From an uncultured Acidimicrobiaceae bacterium (GTDB lineage: Bacteria; Actinomycetota; Acidimicrobiia; Acidimicrobiales; Microtrichaceae), in the NCBI GenBank assembly GCA_937868025.1, contig CALMLJ010000211.1, positions 1 to 28,817 of the forward strand: a stretch of DNA of 28,817 nt. The letters run 5' to 3'. The notes beneath the pieces are model-generated. The model saw nothing but the letters and a program-made list of their open reading frames with translations, had not been told where the DNA came from and made no database searches. Both the position numbers and the translations under genes were made by a program. How positions within the stretch are numbered: position 1 is the stretch's first letter; the number at the start of each line of letters is the position of its first letter. Below are positions 15,849 through 24,145 of this stretch, one piece after another.

Positions 15849-16331
15849 ATGCCGATCGACGCCGCTGTCGCCGCCGACCCCGAACGTTTCATGCGCCTCG
15901 CCATCGACGCGGCCCGGGCCGCCGAGGCCGCCGGCGATCTTCCCATCGGTGCCGTCGCCGTCCGCGACGGCGACGTGATCGCAACCGCCGGTAATCGCCG
16001 GGCGATCGACCAGGACCCCACCGCGCACGCCGAACTCCTCGTTCTGCGGGAGGCCGCGGCGGTCGTCGGCGAGTGGCGCCTCGGCGAGGTCACCGTGGTC
16101 ATCACACTCGAACCGTGCCCCATGTGCGCCGGTGCCATGTGGGCCTCGCGCATCGGTGGGGTGGTCTTCGGGGCCGTCGACATGAAGGCGGGTGCCACCG
16201 GTTCGCTCTACCACCTCGGCAGCGACCCTCGCCTCAATCACGAGTTCCCGACCCGGGCCGGGGTCCTCGGGGAGGAGTGCGCCTCGCTCCTCACCACGTT
16301 CTTCGCATCCCGCCGGACGACCGAGATCTGA
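15849..16331 (+). CDS. tadA: tRNA-specific adenosine deaminase TadA
   Basis: A 160-residue zinc deaminase. The catalytic HAE motif is at about 59-61 (in PTAHAELLVL) and the Zn ligands PCPMC at about 89-93 (in LEPCPMCAGAMWASRI), with the typical VVFGAVDMKAGATGS and a C-terminal helix. TadA converts the wobble adenosine of tRNA-Arg(ACG) to inosine so that one tRNA reads CGU, CGC and CGA. The size matches the family. A tRNA-Ser gene follows 42 bp downstream, an arrangement also known in other actinobacteria. The start is fixed by the -10 box at 15837. Confidence 0.95.
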   Translation: MPIDAAVAADPERFMRLAIDAARAAEAAGDLPIGAVAVRDGDVIATAGNRRAIDQDPTAHAELLVLREAAAVVGEWRLGEVTVVITLEPCPMCAGAMWASRIGGVVFGAVDMKAGATGSLYHLGSDPRLNHEFPTRAGVLGEECASLLTTFFASRRTTEI

Positions 16332-16338
16332 ACTCGTC

Positions 16339-16353
16339 ACGGGGTCACCCCGT
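16339..16353. terminator. Short GC-rich inverted repeat after tadA
   Basis: ACGGGGT-C-ACCCCGT is a near-perfect palindrome beginning eight bases after the tadA stop and ending before the tRNA -10 box. As a hairpin it would have a short, strained loop, so it is either a weak terminator or a protein site at the tRNA promoter. Confidence 0.3.
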
Positions 16354-16360
16354 CCTCCGC

Positions 16361-16366
16361 TAACCT
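16361..16366 (+). promoter_or_regulatory. -10 box TAACCT of the tRNA-Ser gene
   Basis: TAACCT fits TANNNT and lies seven bases upstream of the mature tRNA 5' end at 16374, so transcription probably starts almost at the mature end, giving a very short 5' extension for RNase P to remove. Confidence 0.5.
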
Positions 16367-16373
16367 CGATCCC

Positions 16374-16458
16374 GGAGAGTTGCCGGAGCGGACGAACGGG
16401 ACGGTCTCGAAAACCGTTGAGGTGCAAGCCTCCAAGGGTTCAAATCCCTTACTCTCCG
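16374..16458 (+). tRNA. tRNA-Ser(CGA)
   Basis: An 85-nt class II tRNA. The acceptor stem is GGAGAGT paired with ACTCTCC followed by a G discriminator base. The anticodon stem ACGGT/ACCGT holds the loop CTCGAAA with anticodon CGA, which reads UCG. A long variable arm (GAGG with CCTC) is diagnostic of tRNA-Ser, and the T loop is GGTTCAAATCC. CCA is not fully encoded: the genome reads CA after the discriminator. Confidence 0.95.
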
Positions 16459-16467
16459 CAGGGTTAC

Positions 16468-16495
16468 GGCCCTCGGGCTCGTCGGCTCGAGGGCC
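16468..16495 (+). terminator. Hairpin terminator after tRNA-Ser
   Basis: GGCCCTCG (16468-16475) pairs with CGAGGGCC (16488-16495), followed by TTACT. It starts ten bases after the tRNA 3' end, as expected for its terminator. Confidence 0.7.
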
Positions 16496-16571
16496 TTACT
16501 CCCCTCCTCGATCATGGTCGGCCCGCGCCGTGTTGGAATGATGTTCACGCATCAAAGCGTTGGAGTCCGAC

Positions 16572-18422
16572 GTGCACGTGCTCTACCGAATGACGTACAG
16601 CGATCAGGAAGCTGCGAAACGCAAGCTCGACCGCGGGCTGGTTCGCCGCGTCGGGCACTACGCGAAGCCCTACCAGGGCATGCTCATCGGCTTCCTGGTC
16701 ACCATCGTCCTCGAGGCGCTGCTGTCGCTGGCCCCGCCCCTCCTGTTCAAGGCGATCGTCGACAACGCCATCGCCGACAAGGACACCGGCTACCTCACCC
16801 AGCTCGCGGCGCTGGTCGTCGCTGCCGCCGTCGGAGTCAGCCTGTTGGGCCTCGCGGAGCGCTACTGGTCGGCCCGCATCGGTGAGGGCCTCATCTACGA
16901 CCTCCGGTCCGAGCTGTTCGACCACGTGCAGCGCCTCCCGATGGCCTTCTTCACCCGCACGCAGACCGGTTCACTCGTCAGCCGCCTCAACAACGACGTC
17001 ATCGGCGCCCAGCGGGCGTTCACCGGCACGCTCGGCACGGTGGTGTCGAACGTCATCACCGTGGTCGTCACGCTCGCGGCGATGGCGCGGCTCGAGTGGC
17101 GACTCACCATCGCGTCGGTGCTCCTCCTCCCGTTGTTCATCTGGCCCGCCAAGCGGGTCGGCAAGCGGCTCGCCACCATCACCCGTGACGGCATGCAGGA
17201 GAACGCCGAGATGAACAACATCATGACCGAGCGGTTCGGCGTGTCGGGCGCGATGTTGGTCAAGACGTACGGCAACGAGCAGCGAGAGCTGACCGAGTTC
17301 TCGGGCCGTGCCGCGAAGGTCCGCGACATCGGCGTGAAGTCGGCGATGCTCACCCGCATCTTCCTGTCGGTGATGGGCCTCGTGGGCGCCATGGGTACCG
17401 CTGCCATCTACTGGTGGGGCGGACGCCAGGTCATCAACGGCGTGATCACCCTGGGAACGCTCACGGCGCTCGCGGCGTTGGTCGTCCGCATCTACGAGCC
17501 GTTGACGTCGCTGACCAACGCCCGCATCGACGTGATGTCGGCCTTCGTCAGCTTCGAGCGGGTCTTCGAGGTGCTCGACACGCCCACACCCATCCAGGAT
17601 GCCGCGCAGCCCGTCGATCTCGGCCGGGCCAAGGGCCGCATCGAGTTCGAGGACGTCACGTTCCACTACCCCGCCGCGTCCGACACGTCGGTGGCGTCCC
17701 TCGAAGGCAACTTCGCGCCGCAGACCGACGAACTGGCCACGGTCCTGCACGGCGTCACGGCGACGATCGAGCCCGGGCAGATGGTCGCGTTGGTGGGCCC
17801 GTCGGGTGCCGGAAAGTCGACGATGTCGTCGTTGGTCACCCGGTTGTACGACGTCAGCTCGGGAGCGATCCGCGTCGACGGCACCGACGTGCGCGACATC
17901 TCCCTCGCGAGCCTGCGGAGCTCGATCGGCATCGTCGCCCAGGACCCCCACATGTTCCACACCACCGTGGGCGAGAACCTGCGCTACGCCCGGCCCGACG
18001 CGACCGATTCCGAGTTGCGCGACGCGTGCAAGGCGGCGCAGGTACTCGACGTCATCGAGCGCCTCCCCGATGGCTTCGACACGGTGGTGGGTGAGCGGGG
18101 CTACCGCCTGTCGGGCGGTGAGAAGCAACGACTCGCGATCGCTCGAATGCTGGTGAAGGACCCGGCGATCGTGATCCTCGACGAGGCGACGAGCCACCTC
18201 GACAGCGAGAACGAGCACCTCGTGCAGATGGCCCTGGCCACGGCGCTCGCCGACCGCACCTCGATCGTGATCGCCCACCGACTCTCGACGATCACCGCCG
18301 CCGACCAGATCCTCGTCATGGACTCCGGGCGCATCGTCCAGCGCGGCACCCACGCCACGCTGGTCACCGCCGGCGGGCTCTACACCGATCTCTACCGGAC
18401 GCTCACCGGTCCGACGGCCTGA
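16572..18422 (+). CDS. ABC exporter, fused transmembrane and ATPase half-transporter
   Basis: A 616-residue half-transporter of the MsbA/LmrA-like exporter group. The N-terminal domain has six transmembrane helices (from about 25 to 320), with the coupling-region sequence FFTRTQTGSLVSRLNND. A short insertion (about 375-395) precedes the nucleotide-binding domain: Walker A GPSGAGKST (about 409), signature LSGGEKQR (about 513), Walker B VILDEATSHLDS (about 534) and H-loop IAHRLSTI (about 567). All catalytic residues are present, so a homodimer should be active. The substrate may be a lipid or drug and cannot be read. The GTG at 16572 is chosen because GGAG lies six bases upstream; the ATG at 16590 is an alternative. 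Its last 20 bp overlap the end of the convergent cyclase gene. Confidence 0.92.
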   Translation: MHVLYRMTYSDQEAAKRKLDRGLVRRVGHYAKPYQGMLIGFLVTIVLEALLSLAPPLLFKAIVDNAIADKDTGYLTQLAALVVAAAVGVSLLGLAERYWSARIGEGLIYDLRSELFDHVQRLPMAFFTRTQTGSLVSRLNNDVIGAQRAFTGTLGTVVSNVITVVVTLAAMARLEWRLTIASVLLLPLFIWPAKRVGKRLATITRDGMQENAEMNNIMTERFGVSGAMLVKTYGNEQRELTEFSGRAAKVRDIGVKSAMLTRIFLSVMGLVGAMGTAAIYWWGGRQVINGVITLGTLTALAALVVRIYEPLTSLTNARIDVMSAFVSFERVFEVLDTPTPIQDAAQPVDLGRAKGRIEFEDVTFHYPAASDTSVASLEGNFAPQTDELATVLHGVTATIEPGQMVALVGPSGAGKSTMSSLVTRLYDVSSGAIRVDGTDVRDISLASLRSSIGIVAQDPHMFHTTVGENLRYARPDATDSELRDACKAAQVLDVIERLPDGFDTVVGERGYRLSGGEKQRLAIARMLVKDPAIVILDEATSHLDSENEHLVQMALATALADRTSIVIAHRLSTITAADQILVMDSGRIVQRGTHATLVTAGGLYTDLYRTLTGPTA

Positions 18423-19953
18423 ACCGTCCCGACGTCTCGCGGCGGGACCGTCGCCCTGACGCCAGGGTGACGGCCGTCAGTTTCTGGGACCGGCCCCGCA
18501 CCCGGACCCGGCCCACATCGAGCCATCCTTCGGGGCGGCCGGCGGCGACCCACGTGTCGAGGGACGCGAGGACCCCGGAGCGTTCCTCCTTGGCGAGATC
18601 GCACAGCCGCGAGGCGAGGTTCACGCAGTTACCGATGACCGTGTACTCGTAACGTTCGGGCGTGCCGATGAAGCCGGCCACGGCGGTGCCCGTGGCGACG
18701 CCGATGCCGGCGAGGAGTTCGTGTTCGCCACGGGCGAGGTCGCGGCGCAGCGCTTCGGCGGCGCGCAGTGCGTTCGCGGCGTGCGACTCGTCGGGTTGCG
18801 GCGCCCCGAACACGCACAGCGCTGCGTCGCCCTCGAACTTGTTCACCCAACCGCCCTCACGGTTGACCGCGGCGACGACCACGCGGAAGAACCGGTTGAG
18901 CATCGCGACGACCGCCTCGGGCGATGCCGACTCGCTGAACCGGGTATAGCCCTGGAGGTCGACGAAGAGCACGGTCACGTCGCGCTGTTCCCCGGCGGCG
19001 TCGAAGCTCTCCGTGTCGCCGGGCAGGTGCGCCAGCGCCGGTTGGCCGACCTGGCGTCCGAACACGTCCCGCAGCTGCTCCCGCTCGCGGAGTCCGGCGA
19101 CCAGGTCGTTGATGCCCTCGGCGAGTCGGCCGAGTTCTCCGAGGTCGTCGACAGGAACGTCGATGTCGAGTTCGCCCTGCTCGACGTCACGCAGCACGCC
19201 GCGGAGACGGTTGAGGGGGCGCGACACCGAAATCGCAGCGGTCGTCATGACGGCACCACCGCCGAGCAACCCGAACGCGGCGATCCACGGGAGTCGCGAC
19301 GAGTCGAAGCGTTCGTCCAGGAGTGGGGCGGCACCCAACAACGCGATGGGCATGCCACTGCCGAGCAGCCACGCGAGCATCAGGCGGGGCCAGACATCGC
19401 GGCGCCCTTCAGGCAGGTCGGCTTTTCGGAGCGCCAGGGCGAAGACCGGCCGGAAGTGGCCCTCCAACAGGAGGTACAGCAGCGTGCAGGTGACGACGCC
19501 GGCGAGGGCGATGCCGACCGAGACGCGTCGCGCCGACTCGTTGATGATCCCGAACAGGATCGCTCCACCGAACCACGACACGAGCGCCGTGCCGGTCTCG
19601 AGCAACGGCAGTCGAAGGACCAGCCACCGTTGCCGGGCCGTCGCCTCGGTTCCCTCTCGGACCCACACCACCGCACGCCGCAACAGGAGCTGGTTGACCG
19701 GGAGGCCGACGAGGAGGTTCACCGCGAGATACGCCCCGAAGACCTTGAGGTTGAGCGCGCTCTCCTGTTCGTCGTTGCCGGGCGGGAAGAGCAGCGTGAC
19801 GTAGAGGAGGATCACCGACAGGCCGAGGCCATTGGCGAGGAGCTGGAACCCGAGCACGCCGCGCACGGTCGAACGCGCACGAGCGGTGCCGGAGCTCTGG
19901 CGGGACCAACGTCGGGCGCCCGACGTCTCGTTCCCCTCGTTCGCTTCCGCCAT
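18403..19953 (-). CDS. Membrane class III adenylate/guanylate cyclase with HAMP domain
   Basis: A 516-residue protein with six transmembrane segments (about 30-245), a HAMP linker (about 245-295, SRPLNRLRGVLRDVEQGELD) and a C-terminal class III cyclase domain. It matches the layout of mycobacterial Rv1318c-Rv1320c-type cyclases. The two metal-binding Asp are present (FVDLQGYT near 331 and KFEGDAAL near 371), as is the substrate-specifying Lys in NKFEGD. The usual Asp of the IGDxVN motif, which helps choose adenine, is Asn here (VIGNCVNLASRL near 441); the transition-state Asn and Arg that follow remain. It is probably active, with ATP versus GTP use uncertain. The ATG at 19953 is preferred over a GTG at 19992 because CATACT lies seven bases upstream. 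Confidence 0.9.
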   Translation of the reverse strand: MAEANEGNETSGARRWSRQSSGTARARSTVRGVLGFQLLANGLGLSVILLYVTLLFPPGNDEQESALNLKVFGAYLAVNLLVGLPVNQLLLRRAVVWVREGTEATARQRWLVLRLPLLETGTALVSWFGGAILFGIINESARRVSVGIALAGVVTCTLLYLLLEGHFRPVFALALRKADLPEGRRDVWPRLMLAWLLGSGMPIALLGAAPLLDERFDSSRLPWIAAFGLLGGGAVMTTAAISVSRPLNRLRGVLRDVEQGELDIDVPVDDLGELGRLAEGINDLVAGLREREQLRDVFGRQVGQPALAHLPGDTESFDAAGEQRDVTVLFVDLQGYTRFSESASPEAVVAMLNRFFRVVVAAVNREGGWVNKFEGDAALCVFGAPQPDESHAANALRAAEALRRDLARGEHELLAGIGVATGTAVAGFIGTPERYEYTVIGNCVNLASRLCDLAKEERSGVLASLDTWVAAGRPEGWLDVGRVRVRGRSQKLTAVTLASGRRSRRETSGRFRPSDR

Positions 19954-19960
19954 CCCCAGA

Positions 19961-19966
19961 AGTATG
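19961..19966 (-). promoter_or_regulatory. Probable -10 box CATACT of the cyclase gene
   Basis: On the minus strand CATACT matches TATAAT at four of six positions and is seven bases from the ATG at 19953, so this transcript may also be leaderless. It lies about 40 bp from the opposing xseA box at 20003-20008. Confidence 0.35.
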
Positions 19967-20002
19967 GACCGTCGGGCGAGGGACGAGGCCACCGGACGGA
20001 AC

Positions 20003-20008
20003 TACCCT
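20003..20008 (+). promoter_or_regulatory. -10 box TACCCT of a leaderless transcript (xseA)
   Basis: TACCCT fits TANNNT and is exactly six bases (CGCCAG) from the GTG at 20015. There is no Shine-Dalgarno sequence. It fixes the xseA start among several in-frame options. Confidence 0.6.
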
Positions 20009-20014
20009 CGCCAG

Positions 20015-21364
20015 GTGCCTGACGTCGTGACGTGGACGATCGCCCAGCTGACCGACTGGGTCAACGCCGTCATCGGCGAGACGCTCGGCGGCGAGATCTG
20101 GATCGAGGGCGAGATCTCCAACCTGCAACGCTCCAACGCCGGGCACGTCTACTTCACGTTGACCGAGCCAGCCGACGAGGCCGGGGGGCGGGCCCCGAAC
20201 ACGTTGGCGGTCACGCTGTTCGAGTGGCACCGACAGAACGTCAACCGCCATCTCCGTCGCAGCGGCGGCGCCGTCCGCATCTCCGACGGCGTGCGGGTCC
20301 GCATCCGCGGGAGCGTCGAGGTCTACGGAGCGCGGAGCCAACTGCAGCTCAAGATGAGCGGCATCGACCCAGTGTTCACGCTCGGGAACATGGCGGCGGA
20401 GCGGGCCCTCCTGTTGGCCCGCCTCGACGGCGAGGGGCTCCTGCGTGCCAACGCGGCACTGCCCCTGGAACCGGTGCCGCTCCGCATCGCAGTCGTCACG
20501 AGCATCGGCAGCGCTGCGCATGCGGACGCGATGCACGAGCTCGGCAGGGGTGGCATCGGGTTCGACCTGGTCGTGGTCGACACCCGCGTGCAGGGCGCCG
20601 ATGCTCCCGCCTCGATCGTTGCGGCACTCGGGCGCGCCGCTGCCGCCGGTGTCGACCTCATCGCACTGGTCCGCGGTGGCGGTGCCCGCACCGATCTCGC
20701 GGCCTTCGACGAGGAGATCGTCGCCCGCGCCGTCGCGTCGTCGCCCGTCCCGGTCTGGACCGGGCTCGGCCACGAGATCGACCGGACCGTCGCCGACGAG
20801 GTCGCCCACCGCTCGTGGAAGACGCCGACGGCATGCGCGGCAGCCGTCGTCGAGCTCGTCGTCGCCGGTGCCCAGCAGCTCGACGACCTGTGGAGCGGCA
20901 TCGAGGACGCCACGGCGCGGCGTCTGGAACGGAGCGCGATCCGGCTCGATCGGCTGGCGAGTCGCACGGCCCGCACCGCGCTCGCCGATCTCGATCGCAG
21001 CTCGTCGCACCTCGCCGGAGCGGCGCATCGGGTGCGCCGCCTCGCCGATGCGCATGTCATCCGCGGGTCCGCCCGCACCGACGACGCCCGCCGCCGCCTC
21101 GTCGCTGCAGCCCCGCGGGCGATCGGCGATCAGGGCCGGCGGCTCGACGCGATCGCGGCCACCGTCCGCGCCTACGACCCGGCGGTGTCGCTGGCGCGGG
21201 GTTGGTCGATCACGCGGGGAGCCGACGGCCGCGTCGTCCGCGCCGCCGATCTCGACGAGGGCGACGTGCTCGTCACCCAGGTCGCCGATGGACGGATCAC
21301 GTCGGTCGTCACGGCGTCGTCGTCCGGTATCGCCTCCGACGGCGCTACGGTTCCGGGCACATGA
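20015..21364 (+). CDS. xseA: Exodeoxyribonuclease VII large subunit
   Basis: A 449-residue protein of normal family length. It has an N-terminal OB-fold (about 5-105, WIEGEISNLQRSNAGHVYF) that binds single-stranded DNA. The catalytic domain (about 120-300) carries VRGGGARTDLAAFDEE and GLGHEIDRTVADEVAHRSW followed by KTPTACAA, the conserved exonuclease VII signatures. The C-terminal part is a long helical region that wraps XseB subunits. The complex degrades single-stranded DNA from both ends in repair. The GTG at 20015 is set by the -10 box. It overlaps xseB by ATGA, giving coupled synthesis of the two subunits. Confidence 0.97.
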   Translation: MPDVVTWTIAQLTDWVNAVIGETLGGEIWIEGEISNLQRSNAGHVYFTLTEPADEAGGRAPNTLAVTLFEWHRQNVNRHLRRSGGAVRISDGVRVRIRGSVEVYGARSQLQLKMSGIDPVFTLGNMAAERALLLARLDGEGLLRANAALPLEPVPLRIAVVTSIGSAAHADAMHELGRGGIGFDLVVVDTRVQGADAPASIVAALGRAAAAGVDLIALVRGGGARTDLAAFDEEIVARAVASSPVPVWTGLGHEIDRTVADEVAHRSWKTPTACAAAVVELVVAGAQQLDDLWSGIEDATARRLERSAIRLDRLASRTARTALADLDRSSSHLAGAAHRVRRLADAHVIRGSARTDDARRRLVAAAPRAIGDQGRRLDAIAATVRAYDPAVSLARGWSITRGADGRVVRAADLDEGDVLVTQVADGRITSVVTASSSGIASDGATVPGT

Positions 21365-21573
21365 CCGACGAGACCCCCGGATACGCCGCGGCCATGGCCG
21401 AACTCGAGTCGATCCTCACCCAACTCGAGGACGACCGGCTCGATATCGACCACTTGGCCGACCACGTGGCCCGTGCCGCGTTCCTCGTCGGTCTGTGCCG
21501 CGAACGGCTCGACACCGCCAAACTCCGGGTCACCGAGATCGTCGCCGACCTCGACGAGACCACCGGATCCTGA
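21361..21573 (+). CDS. xseB: Exodeoxyribonuclease VII small subunit
   Basis: A 70-residue helical protein with the family pattern YAAAMAELESILTQLEDDRL then DIDHLADHVARAA, and a C-terminal helix ending in a short acidic tail. Several copies bind the large subunit's long helix. The ATG at 21361 overlaps the xseA stop (ATGA). The length is within the usual 60-85 range. Confidence 0.95.
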   Translation: MTDETPGYAAAMAELESILTQLEDDRLDIDHLADHVARAAFLVGLCRERLDTAKLRVTEIVADLDETTGS

Positions 21574-21596
21574 CCCCGGATCGACCCGAATCACGA

Positions 21597-21615
21597 GACC
21601 GACGGATTTTCGGTC
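21597..21615. promoter_or_regulatory. GACCGA/TCGGTC inverted repeat upstream of the GGDEF-EAL gene
   Basis: Perfect 6-bp arms are separated by seven bases (CGGATTT), 23 bp after the xseB stop and 31 bp before the ATG at 21647. The size and symmetry suit a TetR-family operator, and a TetR gene is the second gene of the unit that follows. It could equally be a weak terminator for xseB. Confidence 0.35.
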
Positions 21616-21646
21616 ACGCCCGTTTCAGTTCCACGGCAACGTGCCG

Positions 21647-24145
21647 ATGGAAAGCGGTATGCCCGATCGTGATCCCCCCATGAGTCAGGCCGTCCTCGAC
21701 GAACGCCCGACCGAACTCGCAGCTGCGATCACCGATTCCCAGCTGTTGTGGGGATATCTGACGAATGCCGCGTTGGCGACACTCCTGTGCACGCCTGATG
21801 GTGCGATCCAGTGGGCGTCCCCGTCGGTGTACTCGATCCTCGGACACCAGCCCCGGGACCTGACCGGTGTCGACATCGGCAACCTGATCGACGACACGAA
21901 CCGGCCGGCGATCCGCGCCCGGGTGCAGGGTGCCGCTCGCGTCGACGACTCCGAGCCGGTGTGTTGTCAGGTGTTCGGTGGCGACTCGGCGTCGGTGTGG
22001 TGCGATGTCGACGTGCTGGCGATCGACCAGTCGGGTGAGCCCCAGGTGCTCGTGACGATCCGCGACGCCTCGCGGCGCGTAGCCGGAACCCGCGCGCTGC
22101 GCACGAGCGAGGAGCGGTTCCGGACGATAGTCAACGAAGCGCCGTTCGGTGTCGGCCTCCAGGACCGAGACGGCAACTTCGTGTTCCTGAACGCCCGGCT
22201 CAAGCAGATCATGGGGACGTCGGCCAACTATCTCCTCCGTGACGAGCTCGGTCGACACATCCACGAGGGCGACATCGACAACGCGCTGGCGGCCTGGCGG
22301 ACGGCGGGCGAGAACGATTCGGCCACCACGCAGATGCGGTTCATCCGGCCCGACGGCGAGCTCCGGTGGGGTTCGGTGCGGATCCTTCCCCAGCTCGACA
22401 GCGCCGGCGAGATCACGAACTACCTGTGGGCGGTGGAGGACATCACGGCTCGGGTCCGCGCCGAGGAGGACCAGGCCCGTCTCTACACGCTGATGGAGGC
22501 GTCGAGCGACCTGGTCATCGTGATGGACCCCGAACTCATGCCGCTGTATGTGAACCCGGCCGGTCGTCGGTTCCTCGGTATCGAGCAGGAAGCCCTCCTG
22601 GCGACCGTGACGACGCCGCTCGACTTCCAGACGCGGCCCGCCGACGCCCTCGAGACGATCGCTCAGCACATGGCGAGCCGGGAGATCTGGCACGGCGAGG
22701 TGACCCTTCGGTCCGCCGCCGGCACGTGGGAGCCCTTCTCGGCTCAGGTCATCCCGGACCACCAGAAATCGGGACAGCTCAACCGCATTTCGGCCGTGCT
22801 CCGCGACATCACCGAACGCAAGCAGTTCGAGGAGCGGTTGGAGTGGGAGGCCACCCACGACCCCCTGACCGATCTGCCCAACCGCGCCCTGCTCACCCAG
22901 CGCCTCGCCGAGGCGATGGATCGAGGCGCGCAGGACGGCACGTGGGTCGCCGTCGTCTTCCTCGACCTCGACAACTTCCGGATCATCAACGAGAGCCTCG
23001 GGCACCGCGTCGGCGACAACCTGCTGAAGCAGACGGCTCAGAAGCTCACGGGCCTGGTCTGGTCGCGCGACATGGTGGCCCGCTTCGGCGCCGACGAGTT
23101 CGCGATCGTGATGGAGGGCCTGGAGACGGCCGAGGGTGCCGAGGCATTGGCCGAACGCATCCGCAAGGCGGTGTCGGGTCGCGTCGGCATGGCCGAGGTC
23201 GAACTCCTGATGACGTTCACCGCCGGGGTCGCGGTGACCGACGGAACCCGTGGTGATCCGGCGTCGGTGATCCGCGACGCCAATGCCGCGCTGCACGAGG
23301 CCAAGCTCCGGGGCCGCGACCGCACCGAGGTGTTCAACGGCAACCTGCGCGCCCGGGCCGTCGACCGCCTCACTGTCGAGACCGGGCTCCGGCGTGCGCT
23401 TCGCCGGAACGAGCTCCGGCTCTTCTACCAACCGCAGATCTCGCTCGACACGGGCCGCATCAACGGCGCCGAGGCCCTGATCCGGTGGCAGCATCCTGAG
23501 CACGGCCTGTTGTCGCCGAGCGACTTCGTGCCGATCGCCGAGCAGTCGGGGCTCATCATCCCGATCGGCTCGTGGGTCATCGAAGAGGCCCTCCGTACCC
23601 TGGCCAAGTGGTCGACGGAGCTCCCCGGCGGGGAGAACTTCACGATGGGCATCAACCTGTCGGGCAAGCAGCTCGTGAAGCCGTCGCTCATCGCCGACAT
23701 CGAGGCGATCCTCGAGGAGACCGGAGTCAATCCCAACAACGTCGAGATGGAGATCACCGAGTCGATCCTCCTCGACGACGTCGACCGGTCGATCATGGTC
23801 CTCGAGAAGTTGAAGGCGCTCGGTCTCAAGCTGTCGCTCGACGACTTCGGCACCGGCTACTCGTCGCTCACCTACCTCCGCTCGTTCCCGATCGATGTGG
23901 TCAAGATCGACCGGAGCTTCGTCGACGGGATCGGCAACGATCGCGACAACGCGGCGATCGTCCGATCCGTCATCGACCTCGCGAGCACGCTCGGGTTGCA
24001 GTGCATCGCCGAAGGAGTCGAGACCGAGTCCGACCTCGCCGAGCTGCGGTCGCTCGGCTGTGACGTCGCTCAGGGCTTCCTCATCTCCAAGCCACTCTCG
24101 GAAGCCGACGCCGCCCGCCTGATCTCCTACGATCCGACGTGGTGA
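21647..24145 (+). CDS. Triple-PAS GGDEF-EAL protein (cyclic di-GMP phosphodiesterase likely)
   Basis: An 832-residue protein without a clear membrane segment. It has PAS domains at about 32-145, 155-270 (RFRTIVNEAPFGV onward) and 279-400, each ending in a D-I/A-T/S-x-R type junction; a GGDEF domain at about 404-560; and an EAL domain at about 580-825. The GGDEF motif reads FGADEF, so cyclase activity is doubtful and the domain may instead bind GTP and stimulate the EAL. The EAL domain keeps EALIRW, the Asn in GINLSG, MEITES, LSLDDFGTGYSS, VVKIDRSFV, AEGVE and AQGF, so phosphodiesterase activity is expected. The ATG at 21647 is chosen; ATGs at 21659 and 21680 are possible. Its stop overlaps the TetR gene (GTGA). 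Confidence 0.93.
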   Translation: MESGMPDRDPPMSQAVLDERPTELAAAITDSQLLWGYLTNAALATLLCTPDGAIQWASPSVYSILGHQPRDLTGVDIGNLIDDTNRPAIRARVQGAARVDDSEPVCCQVFGGDSASVWCDVDVLAIDQSGEPQVLVTIRDASRRVAGTRALRTSEERFRTIVNEAPFGVGLQDRDGNFVFLNARLKQIMGTSANYLLRDELGRHIHEGDIDNALAAWRTAGENDSATTQMRFIRPDGELRWGSVRILPQLDSAGEITNYLWAVEDITARVRAEEDQARLYTLMEASSDLVIVMDPELMPLYVNPAGRRFLGIEQEALLATVTTPLDFQTRPADALETIAQHMASREIWHGEVTLRSAAGTWEPFSAQVIPDHQKSGQLNRISAVLRDITERKQFEERLEWEATHDPLTDLPNRALLTQRLAEAMDRGAQDGTWVAVVFLDLDNFRIINESLGHRVGDNLLKQTAQKLTGLVWSRDMVARFGADEFAIVMEGLETAEGAEALAERIRKAVSGRVGMAEVELLMTFTAGVAVTDGTRGDPASVIRDANAALHEAKLRGRDRTEVFNGNLRARAVDRLTVETGLRRALRRNELRLFYQPQISLDTGRINGAEALIRWQHPEHGLLSPSDFVPIAEQSGLIIPIGSWVIEEALRTLAKWSTELPGGENFTMGINLSGKQLVKPSLIADIEAILEETGVNPNNVEMEITESILLDDVDRSIMVLEKLKALGLKLSLDDFGTGYSSLTYLRSFPIDVVKIDRSFVDGIGNDRDNAAIVRSVIDLASTLGLQCIAEGVETESDLAELRSLGCDVAQGFLISKPLSEADAARLISYDPTW

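Noticed and set aside
18721..20022. A 433-codon plus-strand open frame antisense to the cyclase
   Set aside because: Its product is Arg/Glu/Asp/His-rich with no motif, whereas the minus frame encodes a complete cyclase.
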